Source: Epiperipatus broadwayi (taxonomy: Eukaryota > Onychophora > Udeonychophora > Euonychophora > Peripatidae). From it: a stretch of DNA of 64,000 bases. The stretch is taken from contig JAQFVV010012405.1 of assembly GCA_028023455.1 (NCBI GenBank), forward strand, positions 951,677 through 1,015,676, read 5' to 3'. The translations under genes and the position numbers were made by a program. Of this stretch, positions 24,684-35,374 are shown piece after piece. Within the stretch, counting starts at the first letter, position 1. Every line of letters starts with the position of its first letter. Below the pieces are notes generated by a model, which ran no database searches, was not told where the DNA came from, and worked only from the letters and a program-made list of their open reading frames with translations.

Positions 24684-25868
24684 TTAATATGAGAGACTAT
24701 TTAACACGATAATAATCGTATCCTATGCTATATAACTAATGACAGCGATGAATATAAAAATTAAAACCAATAAAATTTTTATATTTTTTAAAAATATAAT
24801 TGCCAATTTACAGTGATATTGTAAAGTTACAATATATATATAACCTCTGTAATGAATCCTTATTTAATTAATCTTGTATGCCAAAATTGGAACTACCACC
24901 ATTTAAAAATATAACAATCTTTTCTAAATAAAGTCTACATTCCAAACCAAAATTGAAAATGCTATATCTGAAGAACATGATAACCCTTCTAAATCAACAC
25001 CTGAGTTATCTTGAATAAGATCATGATTAACCCTTCTTTTAATAAAAAAAAAAAAAAAGGTAATCAAAGTCTTTTCTTTCGCTTTTTTTTTTTTTTTTCA
25101 TTTACTCACTATTCATTTCCTTTTTTTTAAATCCATGTACAGAAAGAATTTATAACCCATCTGTTTGAACTAAATATTTATATATATGCAAAATATAAAA
25201 AAATTCAAAGCGATTTAACTTTGAAATAGTATACTTTTTTGGTGTTAGATTTCTCATTAATAAAATATGCCTCACTAGAAAAACACTTTTCATTCTCTAT
25301 GAAATGATGCCAAGATTGAGCTTTGTAATTGTTACGTTTGTCTAAAATTTAAACCCAGCCTTATTATGAAAACAAAATCAAAAACTGATATTGACAATAT
25401 GTGTTTTATTCTTTTATACATTACCAGATATATTTATTGCTTAAAATAAAACATTACCAGGGTAATTTGGCGTGATTTTTAGATACAGGTCCAAGCATTG
25501 CAAGCCCTGTTTATTACATGTGAGCTACTAAATGTGTAAGCAAATATATTTTATGCCTGATCTCTATTGCAATATAGAAGATTAGTAAAGCACCTGCCTA
25601 TCAATGTATTTATAGTTTTTCATTTTAAACCTGGCTCTAGTTTCCTATAATTTTAAATGCTTTGCATCTAAACCTAGACATATATCACACATTACTCATG
25701 ATGATGATCATGATTACAGATAGTTCATCACATTTAAAGTTAAAAAATGAGTGTTTAATTTTTGGTCCATCTATTTCTTAAATTTATTGACATGGAGAAT
25801 TATGCATTCTTAACTCTAGGAAATTTTAGTCAACTTCCATTTAATTTACATTATATATATAACAATCA
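24684..25868. other. Gene-free A+T-rich stretch
   Basis: Contains a 15-base A run and an 18-base T run about 15 bp apart (about 25045-25100) that could pair. No gene supported. Confidence 0.5.
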
Positions 25869-26716
25869 TTAACCTTTTAACTGTTTGACTCGTTCTTAAT
25901 CGAGGCAATTTTTGATACATATTCGTTTTAATCGAGTAAATTTGACATCGCTGTAAATTGCTTAGTTTTTGGACTACGTTTACGGTTTTAACGTCATTTT
26001 TTAGAACGCAAAAAGTTTTATAATATACTGCCATCTATTGAATTATTTTACAAGTAAAAAATCAATTAATTGATGATTTATGTCAAACAAAAACTAAGCA
26101 CTGCCTTTTCACATCTTTTCTTGAATCTTATTGGCTGTTGAAATTTTGTAAACAAAAGAAAATGGAAAGCTCCGCCTTCTCATCATCTTTTCTTGAATAT
26201 TATTGGCTGTTAAAATTTTTATATGGCTGCCAAAAATTAAAAATTTACTGAACGCTTTTGTTTTATTTTGAAAATGATAAACTAATGTTTTAGAGCATTT
26301 TAAAAATATTTTTTGATGAAATACAAATAAAATACAAATTATTTTCATATAATATGTCAAAAATAAATATTATTTTACAAAAATAGTTACGATTTTAGCA
26401 AGAATTATTTATTTATTGCAAAGTCGGGAAAAAAAAATCATAACGTGAAATTATGATTGCCGTTTCTTTTCATGTCAACCGTAACAAATATTTTTAAAAT
26501 TAAAAATCAAAATTTATTTTTGAACAAACTTTCGTTTATTTTTATAGTGTGAGAAATTACTAATATACTTTTTAAAAACGAAACTAAAGTGAATATATTT
26601 AAAAAAACGGTCAATAACTTTTGAAAAATTGATACATTATTTTGTGCATCGGCTAATTAAAAGCTTTGAGTGATACCACCAGCAGCGAATGAACAATTGG
26701 ACAGTTAAAGGGTTAA
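25869..26716. mobile_element. piggyBac-like non-autonomous transposon (MITE)
   Basis: A block of about 840 bp lies between two TTAA sites (25869-25872 and 26713-26716), the target duplicated by piggyBac transposases. Next to TTAA the ends read CCTTTTAACTGTTTGA on the left and, inverted, CCCTTTAACTGTCCAA on the right. This is an imperfect terminal repeat of about 14 bp starting CCYTTT, as piggyBac ends do. No transposase frame is present. Inside, a segment of about 40 bp with TCTTTTCTTGAAT and ATTGGCTGTT occurs twice (near 26108-26150 and 26184-26220). A truncated SINE has landed at its right edge. Confidence 0.68.
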
Positions 26717-26723
26717 AGAATCA

Positions 26724-26806
26724 GGTCAGCGACGGCTGCTTAACAGACAGTTGTCCCGGGTTGACGGGTTCGCTTCCCAGCTGATGCTTATGACACATGG
26801 GGAAAA
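26724..26806 (+). mobile_element. Short tRNA-derived SINE, copy 3 (5'-truncated)
   Basis: Starts at GGTCAGCGAC, so the acceptor-like 5' end and most of the A box are missing. B box GGTTCGCTTCC is at 26767-26777; the 3' end GATGCTTATGACACATG leads into a tail of G and A. A 9-bp duplication AAAGAATCA (26715-26723 and 26807-26815) brackets it. 5' truncation is expected of target-primed insertion. It overlaps the TTAA right edge of the piggyBac-like element. Confidence 0.8.
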
Positions 26807-27091
26807 AAAGAATCATTGGACGATTTAAACACTTAAAAATATTCTCCTTCCTAAACACAAGATAAAGACTTTTGAAAAGATAAAATGAATCCACCCTAAC
26901 CTTTTAACAAAGCATATCTCAATTAATCACTTTTAATTCCATTCACTATGTCTTAATAATTGACGTTTGTGAAATCTTTACAATTTACTGCACCTCAATA
27001 ATAGATATAATCATTATTATATATTTACAATCAAATAAATGACATTAAACCTAACCATGTTTTTCTTGAAACAATCACTTTAGAAGTTATT

Positions 27092-27326
27092 ATACCATTT
27101 ACACCTTTTTATGCACTTTATCAATACTTTTATTTGTATTATTTGTATTACACTAACAGTTTCAACTGTCCTGCAGTCATCATCAGAGTTCTTATTGATT
27201 ATTTGTATTATTTGTAATACAAATAAAAGTATTGATAAAGTGTATAAAAAGGTGTAAATGGTATGATATTTTATAATAGAAATCAGTACATAGGAAAAGA
27301 AGAAGTAGAAAATTATATTACTTCCA
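27092..27326 (-). mobile_element. Retroposed palindromic hammerhead element, family D copy 1
   Basis: A 235-bp insertion bracketed by a perfect 13-bp duplication (TTTAGAAGTTATT at 27079-27091 and 27327-27339). Long arms (about 27092-27150 and 27208-27266) pair almost perfectly; the unpaired centre holds the hammerhead-like core on the minus strand. A smaller relative without the arms lies at 53284-53444. No coding sequence. Confidence 0.8.
27150..27192 (-). ncRNA. Hammerhead-like core, family D copy 1
   Basis: Minus strand. CTGATGA at 27186-27180; stem II GACTG/CAGTT around CAGGA (5 pairs including G-T); GAAAC at 27163-27159; then T and GTT as cleavage triplet, with a 2-bp stem III. Stem I keeps only about 3 pairs next to the core. 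One extra base lies between CTGATGA and stem II compared with the standard form, so activity is uncertain. Confidence 0.5.
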
Positions 27327-27339
27327 TTTAGAAGTTATT

Positions 27340-28206
27340 GTGTTTTTTATTCAATATTCATTTAAACATAAATTATGAATGTATAGATTATCAATTATCT
27401 GTTGCTTAAGCAGGAATATTCTATTCTCCATGGTTCATTAATTTAGCCTCTTTTTTTTTCAGGTATTGCACAATAAATTTTTATCAAAATTTTAATATTA
27501 AACTTGAATAAGGTTAAATAAAGCTGCAAATATCAATTTAAAGTGAAATTAAATAAAACTCAAAGAATTTTTGCCAAGATAGAAAATATCAAAATAATAG
27601 CAACGAATATCAGACAGTTCTTAAGAAAAAAAATCGAAAATATGAGCAAAGTATTGATTCAAAAGTTAAAATCTAATAAGGTTTTGAGAAACTATTAAAG
27701 TTATATAAAATGGGAAAATGTTAAGAAAGATTGGATACTGACAAGACAGAATATTCAACAACATTTTAGGGCAAAATGAAATAAAATTTAAAATGTCATT
27801 CAGGATGGATAGACAAATTGGTTGAAAGTTTAATACCAAAACATAAAAAATATCATGATGAATATAAATCCACAGAAGTATACATTATAATAAAAAATCT
27901 TAACACAAATGGTAGTCAAACCAGAAGATAAAAGATAAATAGTACAAATTATCACAAGCAAGAATAAAATGCTGTTCTAAAATGCATAAAACAGACTTAC
28001 TTTAAAAAATAGCAAAAAAGCTTACTGAAATTGCATGGCTAGTTTAAAATTGTGAATATGATATTTAAGGGTAGGATCAATAAAAGTTTTAAAAAGATGG
28101 GAAACCTGGAATTGTAGCTGAAAAAATAACCACGCAAAGTAAATATTTTGATTTAAGAAATTTATAAGATATATATTATTGCAAAAGATGCTGAATCTAA
28201 AGTATA
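27340..28206. other. Gene-free stretch, perhaps the 5' part of a decayed LINE
   Basis: A-rich on the plus strand, as LINE coding strands often are, but no motif could be read before about 28.35 kb. Confidence 0.4.
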
Positions 28207-29290
28207 ATAAATAACATTGCTAGAGTTAATCTATAAAAATGAAAGCAGGACAGAGAGCACTTGGTAGATGCTCAAACTGAATGTAAAATAAGATCATACA
28301 ACAAATGTACTTATTTTGTTTCATTGCAGAGAAAATTGGAGGGATGAAGGAAAAAGTCATATCTATGCTTAGTTTATTTTCAGAAGTCTTTTGACAGTAT
28401 TGATCTAAAAATGACTTGGGTATTACTCAATCATATAAAATAAATAATAAACAGAATAATCTTCTGAAAATATGATAATTTTAATGCAATCTTGAAAGTA
28501 TATGAAAAAAATGGAAGCAAGTTTAAAATTGAAAAAGGCACATATCACGAAGATGGAATCTCACTTATGCTAAGACCAAAGAAGGTGCAAAAAACATTGA
28601 TACGTAGAATGATAATAACAATAATTCAAAACATGCAAATGGCATAATCTTCAGTGACAACATTAAAATTAACATTAGAGATGTGCAACAAAAACATAAA
28701 AAAAGTATGGATTATATATAAACATGAACAAGCAAAAATATGTGAGAAAAAAAAAAAAAGAATAATAATAAAAATTGATTAATTGATCTATAGTGTAAAA
28801 AGTTTTGCAGTAATATCACTAGTAATCTATATTGATAAAAGAAAATAAAAATAATAATAATAAAGCCTAATCAATAGCATATCTACAACCCACTGAAAGA
28901 ACTTAACAAGACAAAAACATCAGGACATAAAACAAATTAAATGTCTAAGAAACCTGAATAATGGCAGTAGATTTACTAAGGAACAGCTTGGCATTTAAAA
29001 AATCTTTCTACAAAAATTTATCAAGAAAGTCGCAGTAAATTAAACATCCCAAATGAAAAATTGTACAAAAAAGTGAATCAGAGAGAAATGTAGTGAAGGT
29101 TGAGAAATTGCAAGTGTTCAGCCATATATAACCAAATGAATGATGACTGAAAAATTAAAAACCTTAATTTTTGATATTGCATAAGGTATAAGTAAAAGAG
29201 AATAAGATCATACAAAACATGGACAATAAATATTTTTAAAATGTTGAACTAGCTTGCATATCAATGAACTTTTTGCAAGAGAAAAACAAA
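28207..29290 (+). pseudogene. Decayed LINE reverse transcriptase
   Basis: The best segment, at about 28368-28435, reads LCLVYFQKSFDSID followed by a WVLLNHI-like stretch, which fits the FxDxxKAFDSxD block carrying the first catalytic aspartate. About 28510-28570 gives KIEKGTYHEDGISLML, a damaged form of the EKGVRQGDxISP block. Near 29150-29260 KTLIFDIA and TWTINI resemble the C-terminal tail. Stops and frameshifts are frequent and the YADD box was not found. The clade cannot be fixed; the composition is much more decayed than the RTE copies. Confidence 0.6.
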
Positions 29291-30685
29291 GCTGTTTATT
29301 GATGATAATAAGGATTAATAGAGTTTCGCTCAGCATAGTTTAGTGCGGTGTTAGAATCTGAAGCGTAAGAGCTTACATTTCCGGTGCTCAATTATTTTAT
29401 AAACTCTTGAGTAATAAAACCATTCGATTATTTAATTTTTATAGTATTGAACTGGATTGAAAAATCTCCATTAGCATTTAAAAGAGGGACAGAAAAGAAG
29501 GCATAATTTTGCAGGCTTGTCAAATGCCGGGTAGTACCGTTTTAACTCTTTTTTAGACTTGCTTTACTCCTTAGCTAAAAACTAGCTAGATATCAATTCA
29601 TTGACCAATAAATAAAAGTAATCCACTGATTATCTCTCAATAACATATAAAACATATGAGTCAAAATCTGTCTATCTAGCTCTCATAACTTGAATTTTCT
29701 CACCATATGCGTATTAAATAAAATGTCTTTTATTCGTATATATTTTAGAAGAAAAATTATTATAGATTTTTAAAATAAGAACGCTTCGTATTCCAAATAG
29801 TTATTTTTTAAACAATAAATATGAAAGCATTAATTTTTTGCTAAAATTGAAAGAAAAAAACTGTTTAAGGATAAACTAATAATGTGACTCCGGAAGTATT
29901 ATTTCGACGTTTATTTTTTTTCTGACTATATCCTTAGAATAATATTATTTTTTTGCTTTTCTCATATTAAAATTATATGTATTCAGTGTAACAAAACTAT
30001 TGGATTGTAAATAACAGAAAAATAATTGAACTACAACCCTAATAATAGAATTTTTATTGGACAAATAGCACTTAATTGATTGAATCCCCCTTATGTGAAG
30101 AATTCTATCATCTCCTTTTACAAAGGGTTGTTGAGAAGTTGTTATCCAGATAATGGAAGACGAGTTTAGCTTGTTAAACAACTTTTATTATTATTGAGAA
30201 AAGAAATGGAAAATTTTCACATATCTGTGGTTATTTCAGAAGTAAAAAAGTCTTTTTTTTTTTTTTAACATATATATAAAAGCAATTCTGTAATTTTAGA
30301 AATAATTTATCTATAATAGTATAATAAAAAGACTCGTATTATTTAGCACAATAAATCATTATGGGTGAGGGGGGGAGCTGCTATGGAGGATAATATGGGC
30401 CAAAACAGTTTTTTAATTCAGAATAAAAGCCTGTCCAACAGCCCCTGAAACAATGAAGGGAAGGCAGTAGTCAATGTTTATCCATTGCTGGGGAATAAAG
30501 GTTCGCGTGGTTTTTCATCTTTGCTTTACTCTCCAGCTAAGAATAGTTAGATATCTTTTTACTGACCAATGTTAGATAGCTTGATTATGGGCCAACTATC
30601 TGAAAGAAAAATCTTATGATTCCTGAAAAAAAAAAGCAATAATAATACTCTAAGACTGTAATTATATTTAAAACAAGGTTACAAA
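29291..30685. other. Gene-free stretch with a diverged direct repeat
   Basis: About 55 bp around 29558-29612 and 30518-30573 are related: both have TTGCTTTACTC, AGCTA, TAGATATC and TGACCAAT in that order. They may be ends of one old element about 1 kb long. A second pair, 29370-29450 and 52110-52180, shares TTATAAACYCTYRAGYAATAAAA and A/T-rich flanks. Confidence 0.4.
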
Positions 30686-30697
30686 AATAAAAGTAGT

Positions 30698-30793
30698 CAA
30701 GCGTCCGTAGCCGAATGGTTAGCACGGCTGCCTGTCCCGGGTTCGCGGGTTTGCGTCCCGGCAGACGCTTTGACATATGAAAAAAAAAATTAT
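30698..30793 (+). mobile_element. Short tRNA-derived SINE, copy 4
   Basis: The cleanest tRNA-like fold of the family. AGCGTC at the start pairs with GACGCT at the end; GCCG pairs with CGGC as a D stem; CGGG/CCCG forms the T stem. A box TAGCCGAATGG at about 30708-30718; B-box region GGGTTTGCGTCC at 30747-30758. Tail TTTGACATATG plus A run. A 12-bp duplication (AATAAAAGTAGT at 30686-30697 and 30794-30805) brackets it. A tRNA-like origin is clear, but the region between the arms is too irregular for a working tRNA. Confidence 0.87.
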
Positions 30794-31039
30794 AATAAAA
30801 GTAGTGATTAGTTAAGGAGTCTCATTAAGTAGTTGATGAACCCATCTGTAATATTTTTGTACTTGTAATTTGAATCCTAATAAAAATTTGAAATATTTTT
30901 CAGGGAGCTGATAATTTTTAAGCTTGGAATTTTTCCTTTTAAGTAACCAATTTATTTTAACCCAGATTGTATTGGTTTATACCACAGCAGTTTAGGCTCA
31001 CTGGTTGTATAGGGTCATTGGATTGCCAAAATTAGCAAG

Positions 31040-31136
31040 CATTGATGGTCGAGAGGTCAGCGACAGCTGCTTTACAAGCAGTTGTCCTGGGTTAGTGGGT
31101 TCGCTTCCCGGCTGATGCTATGACACATGAGAAAAA
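31040..31136 (+). mobile_element. Short tRNA-derived SINE, copy 5
   Basis: Head with TGGTCGAGAGGTCAGCG, B box GGTTCGCTTCC at 31098-31108, 3' end GATGCTATGACACATG and A tail. A 12-bp duplication (AAAATTAGCAAG at 31028-31039 and 31137-31148) brackets it. CTGC-loop-GCAG with loop TTTACAA imitates an anticodon arm. It lies only about 240 bp from copy 4, so two insertions of the same family struck close together. Confidence 0.87.
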
Positions 31137-31423
31137 AAAATTAGCAAGTTTAAGATTACCAATTTATTCAGTTTTACAAGTGGGCTTATCCAAAAATGAA
31201 GTCAGCAACAGATGTTCCAATTCAGTGTTTTTGCTGAGTGCTAAGTTGCAAGATATAAAGTATCATTTCATAATTTCCAGGTTATTTCCTGATCTATGCA
31301 TTTGCATTTGGTTATTCTTGATAATATGCTAATGATTGTTCAGAAAATCAGCTGGAATACTCACAAACAAGTATATCTATTTTAATTACAAGAAAAAGTT
31401 ATGAAAGACAACAACAACATTAC

Positions 31424-31460
<37 letters not shown>
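31424..31460. repeat. AAT microsatellite
   Basis: About twelve uninterrupted AAT/TAA units. Confidence 0.95.
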
Positions 31461-31548
31461 TTGAAGGTGAATTTTGCAATAAAGCCATAAACTACAAATA
31501 TGCCAACAGATAGAACATTGTTACATTATTCTGATTCTTTGATATTTT

Positions 31549-31903
31549 AAGTCAATAAACATCACATGATCACCATTTCTTATGCTTGCTTATAACTGTT
31601 ATTAAAACAGGCAAACTCTCCTACAGGTATTGCCACTCAGTGCAAACCAGAGTATGCCAGAAGGCTTGTGCATAAAATCCCCATCTAGTGGCTTCTGGAG
31701 GGTTGCATTAGATCCTAAGATCTAGGTGCAATGCTCTCAGATCAAGGCTCCTCACTGATGAAGGCCACAATCCAGAAACTAGTCTGGGAATATTGGATGA
31801 TTAGACCCTAGATGTGAATTTTATGTACAAGCCTTCTGGCATTCATTGATTACTCTGGCTTGCACTGAGTGGCAATACTGTATGGAGAGTTTTGCCTATT
31901 TTA
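31549..31903 (+). mobile_element. Hammerhead-bearing repeat, family A copy 3
   Basis: The most compact family A copy, about 355 bp. An 11-bp direct repeat (TTTGATATTTT at 31538-31548 and 31904-31914) brackets it. This may be the target duplication, though in A/T-rich DNA an 11-mer alone is modest evidence. It starts with the ATCACATGATCACC-containing segment, then a partial inverted unit (31610-31680), then the full plus unit with the ribozyme at 31741-31798 and the shared end ATTCATTGATTACTCTGG...GGAGAGTTTTGCC. Unlike the other copies it has no LINE tail attached. Confidence 0.78.
31741..31798 (+). ncRNA. Type I hammerhead ribozyme, family A copy 3
   Basis: CTGATGA at 31755-31761, GAAAC at 31775-31779, stem III AC-TA-GT, cleavage triplet GTC at 31782-31784. 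Stem I: TCCTCA/TGGGAA with one mismatch, internal loop, outer helix partly kept. Stem II (GGC/TCC around CACAA) has 2 good pairs. The core is intact; helices are slightly worn. Confidence 0.72.
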
Positions 31904-31914
31904 TTTGATATTTT

Positions 31915-32999
31915 GCAAGACTGCTTTTCAACTTCTGATGCAATCTTTTTTTTAAAAAAAAAAAAAGTTCAATATCCTATCTAATTATTATTTTTTATTG
32001 TATTCTATCTTCATCCCTATTTATCTTATGTAAGCAGTTAATATTTTGCTTATTTTGAGTGCCTTGGAGACTATATTTAAAACGAAACTAGGATCTGTCT
32101 TCTCATTGAAAGCCATGCTTAATTTTATGATAAAATATTTTTTTTAGAAAATTTTCACATATCCAATATGGTGATTTTAAACTTTCATGAAAAAATGGAT
32201 TCTGCATCTATTTTTTCCTGATTGGTTGGTAAAGTTTATTGACTGCTTGTTAATCTAATAATCAAACTTGTTATTCTGTAAAACTATGATAAAATGATTA
32301 ACTAAATGTCCCAAAATTGATTTTCAGCTAAGTAACACTTATAAAAAAAGATGTGCATCATCTTAATAAAACTATCTTATATCCTCAATACATCATTAGG
32401 ATGCTAAAATATCATATGTCCTTCCAAACAACTTACCATGTTATTTTTATACATTTTTATTTAATTTACTCTGTTTTATATCTGACTAACTAGTAAAATC
32501 TTGTAACTCAATTTCATCCACTTCACAATTTTCATTCCAACTGAAACTTGGCATATACATGAAGGGATACTCCAAAATCCTGAAATCATTCTCTGTTGGA
32601 TGAGCCCATTTTAATATGTGCTTTTGGCACTAGATTTCTTTTGCAGAGATGTTCCTGCATATTATCTTTGACTGCCTTTTTGTGCTGACATAGTTGATTT
32701 GTTCCACAAGATAAGTTAAAGTTTTATATATATTTTTAATACCATCTGGAAATTTTTCTGATGCTGGAGAATATTTGCTTAGTGAGTGAATGAAAAAAAA
32801 AAACTTGGAGCACAGAGAGATAGATTTAATTGAATTTGGAAAGATTGAAAAAAATATTGCTACTGTTGAGAAAGAAGGTAACCTTAGAGGTTAATGGAGC
32901 ACATATTTATTCATCACCATTTTTTAAAAAAAAATTTTTTTTTTCCTTTTGTGTAAAGAGATTTGAAGAGTAGTAGAAAGATCATAAATTTAAATATAT
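31915..32999. other. Gene-free A+T-rich stretch
   Basis: No gene or repeat family supported. Confidence 0.5.
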
Positions 33000-33130
33000 G
33001 GTAGGGTAATTGGAAAAATATAAAAATATTGGCTGCACTTGTATCCCACAATGTATATATGATGGTCAGAAGGAAATAAGGCATGCTTTAGCAGAGTGTC
33101 CAATATGTGATAGGATTTTTGGTAATCATC
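33000..33130 (+). pseudogene. Possible LINE zinc-finger scrap
   Basis: One frame reads CTCIPQCIYDGQKEIRHALAECP, which fits the C-x2-C...IRHxLxEC finger seen at 12480-12560. Only about 25 codons are recognisable, with A/T-rich sequence on both sides. It may be a third relic of the same LINE family, or chance. Confidence 0.35.
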
Positions 33131-34593
33131 TGAAATTCGGGCACAGTCGCTTGATGGGGTTGTTTATGTGTCAAAACACATAAAAATGCCATTTCTGTGG
33201 CCGGCCTTACAGTTAATACAACATTTACAGCTAATACAACATTTATATTGTATTAGCTATTGCAGGTGGTTTTACATGATGTTACACAAAAATATTATGG
33301 CCTGTTTGTGCTTCATGACTATTTATGCATATTTGCTCTATTAATAGCTGATTACTGTATCTCTTGAGGGTGTTTTAATTCCAAGTCAGCACAACTTTTC
33401 AAATCTCCATAACAGTAATGTCATTTGTAAATAAATAATGTTCTGAATTACTAAGAATTGTTATATGGTCCCCACTCTTCCCTAAAAAAAAATGGTAATA
33501 TGTAAAAAATTGGCAAAGGGTAGATCCGAACATGCTTCGACAAAGCTCACACGCTAAATCATGTTTTAGGGTGAAAATATACTAGACCAGTAAAATGTCT
33601 GAGAAGAATGCATAATTCTTAAACTTTTCAGAATTGCTGACAAACAATTGTGTGTGTTGTTTATTCTATTTTAATTAATGTTCGATTGTTTTTATTACAT
33701 CAATTAAATAATTAATAAAAATAAGTTTAAAAAGTCAAAAGTTTGTGTAGTATTTTTGTTATTTTATTAGAAATTGTCCCGTATTTGGATTATCTTTTTT
33801 CAGCAGGGTTAAAACAAATTATTATTTTTCGTTAGTTGTTCTTAATAAGAAACACCCCCAAAAAGCAGTTTATTGTAGAAGCCAAAAAAAAAAGAGTAAT
33901 TCAAACAAAATATAAATAAAAGTAAAAAATGAAAAAAAGGTGTTTAAAAAAATTTACTTTTTGTTAGAATTATTTATCTGAGGAAGGGAGTGGGGATTTC
34001 AAATCAATTTTGTCATCACTAACACAAAAGTTACTTTCGATTTAATAAGAAGAAAAACAATTTAGTAAAAAAAAAAGGTAAAATAAAGTTGAAACAAAGT
34101 CCCAAATAATTGTATTATATTTTTTCAGCGTCAGGAGTTAAAACAAGTTTTTTCGTCATCGTGAGACTGTCAAAACTTTTAAAATCAGAAAAATAATCCC
34201 CAAATTAAATTAGCAAAATTTGTTGAATAAAAAAAATGTCATCTTAAAAAAAAAAAATTAAATAAAAATTTGTTTAATAAAAAAAAAAAAAAATCATGTT
34301 ATATATAAAAAAAAAGATGCAGCCTGGTAACATTACATTTGATTGTTTTTGCATAGCATCAATACAATCAAACAGCTGTGCCTGGATTTCAAATGATTAC
34401 CGGATTTTCCATTTGAAATGCTTAAATAAGACTAGGAAGCATCTAAAGGTTATATAGTTGTGTAGATCGTGTATAAATGTGATAAAAGATGTGAAGAAAT
34501 AGTTGCCAAATGTAGATAGTTTAAAAAAAAAGTCAGGAAAAATAGAGGAAAATGTAGCTAAGGAAGATAGAAATAGAGTATATATTTAGTAGA
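33131..34593. other. Gene-free A+T-rich stretch
   Basis: Many A runs of 8-14 bases. No gene supported. Confidence 0.5.
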
Positions 34594-34880
34594 ATGATAA
34601 GAAATATAGATGACAAAATAAGTAGTGCAATGGAAATAGTTAGACAAAGAATAAGTAAGATAGAGAAAGAGGTAAAGAATTTAGACTTAAAAATTAAAAT
34701 TATTAGATACAAAGTGTGAGCAGATCAAGGAATTAATGAATAGAAATGATAGGGAAGAAATAGATAAAGAAATCCAGAAAGTGGAAGAAAATGTTATGGA
34801 TGAAATAGGGAAAGTAAACAGATGGTGAACTTCAGAAATAAAAAAAAATTTTGAAAAGAAAAAAAGTAAATCTTTATTGA
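34594..34880 (+). pseudogene. Gag-like coiled-coil relic
   Basis: An ATG at 34594 opens a 41-codon frame (IRNIDDKISSAMEIV..., KIEKEVKNL...) that stops at 34717. A shift of one frame continues it as CEQIKELMNRNDREEID and KVEENVMDEIGKVNR to about 34827. The heptad pattern with E/K/I/L is a coiled coil like the N-terminus of the Gag relic at 35375. It is probably a fragment of a related retrotransposon, but coiled coils are not diagnostic by themselves. Confidence 0.5.
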
Positions 34881-35125
34881 ATAACATAGAATTTTGAAAT
34901 TGCATTGATAAGAAATTTTTCAACAACACCTAACAGTTATAATCGTAATGCTATTCATGATCAATTTCTTTTTCATTTTGTCTTAAAAACAATTCCAATA
35001 TGTGTACAATTTAATGTTGGCTTGGTTTTTATATTTTTTATTATTGTTGTTTGAAGAGTGATCTCGGAATAAGTTTTTATATTTACAGTCAATAAATGCA
35101 TAAGGAAAATATAACACAGAAGGTA

Positions 35126-35177
35126 GAAATAAATGACGATTGGGATAAGGAGAAATAAATGACGGTTGGGATAAGGG
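35126..35177. repeat. Tandem duplication, 26-bp unit x2
   Basis: Two adjacent copies starting GAAATAAATGACG, differing at two positions. Confidence 0.9.
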
Positions 35178-35374
35178 GAGCTTGGTCTGGCATGTGCTGA
35201 ATAATTTTATGAAAAAAAAAAGAAAGAAGTGAATAAAAGTAGTGTTATACCATAGTCTTAATATGTAATCGAATAAAATATGGTTAAAGTTATGTAACAA
35301 AACAAATATATAAATAATTGAAAATAATACTGTATATGTGGTCAAGATCATAGTCCAGAAGACAGAAGATAAAC

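Noticed and set aside
30698-30793. Functional tRNA gene
   Set aside because: Acceptor, D and T stems form, but the middle is irregular, there is an A tail and a target duplication, and five sister copies exist: a SINE.
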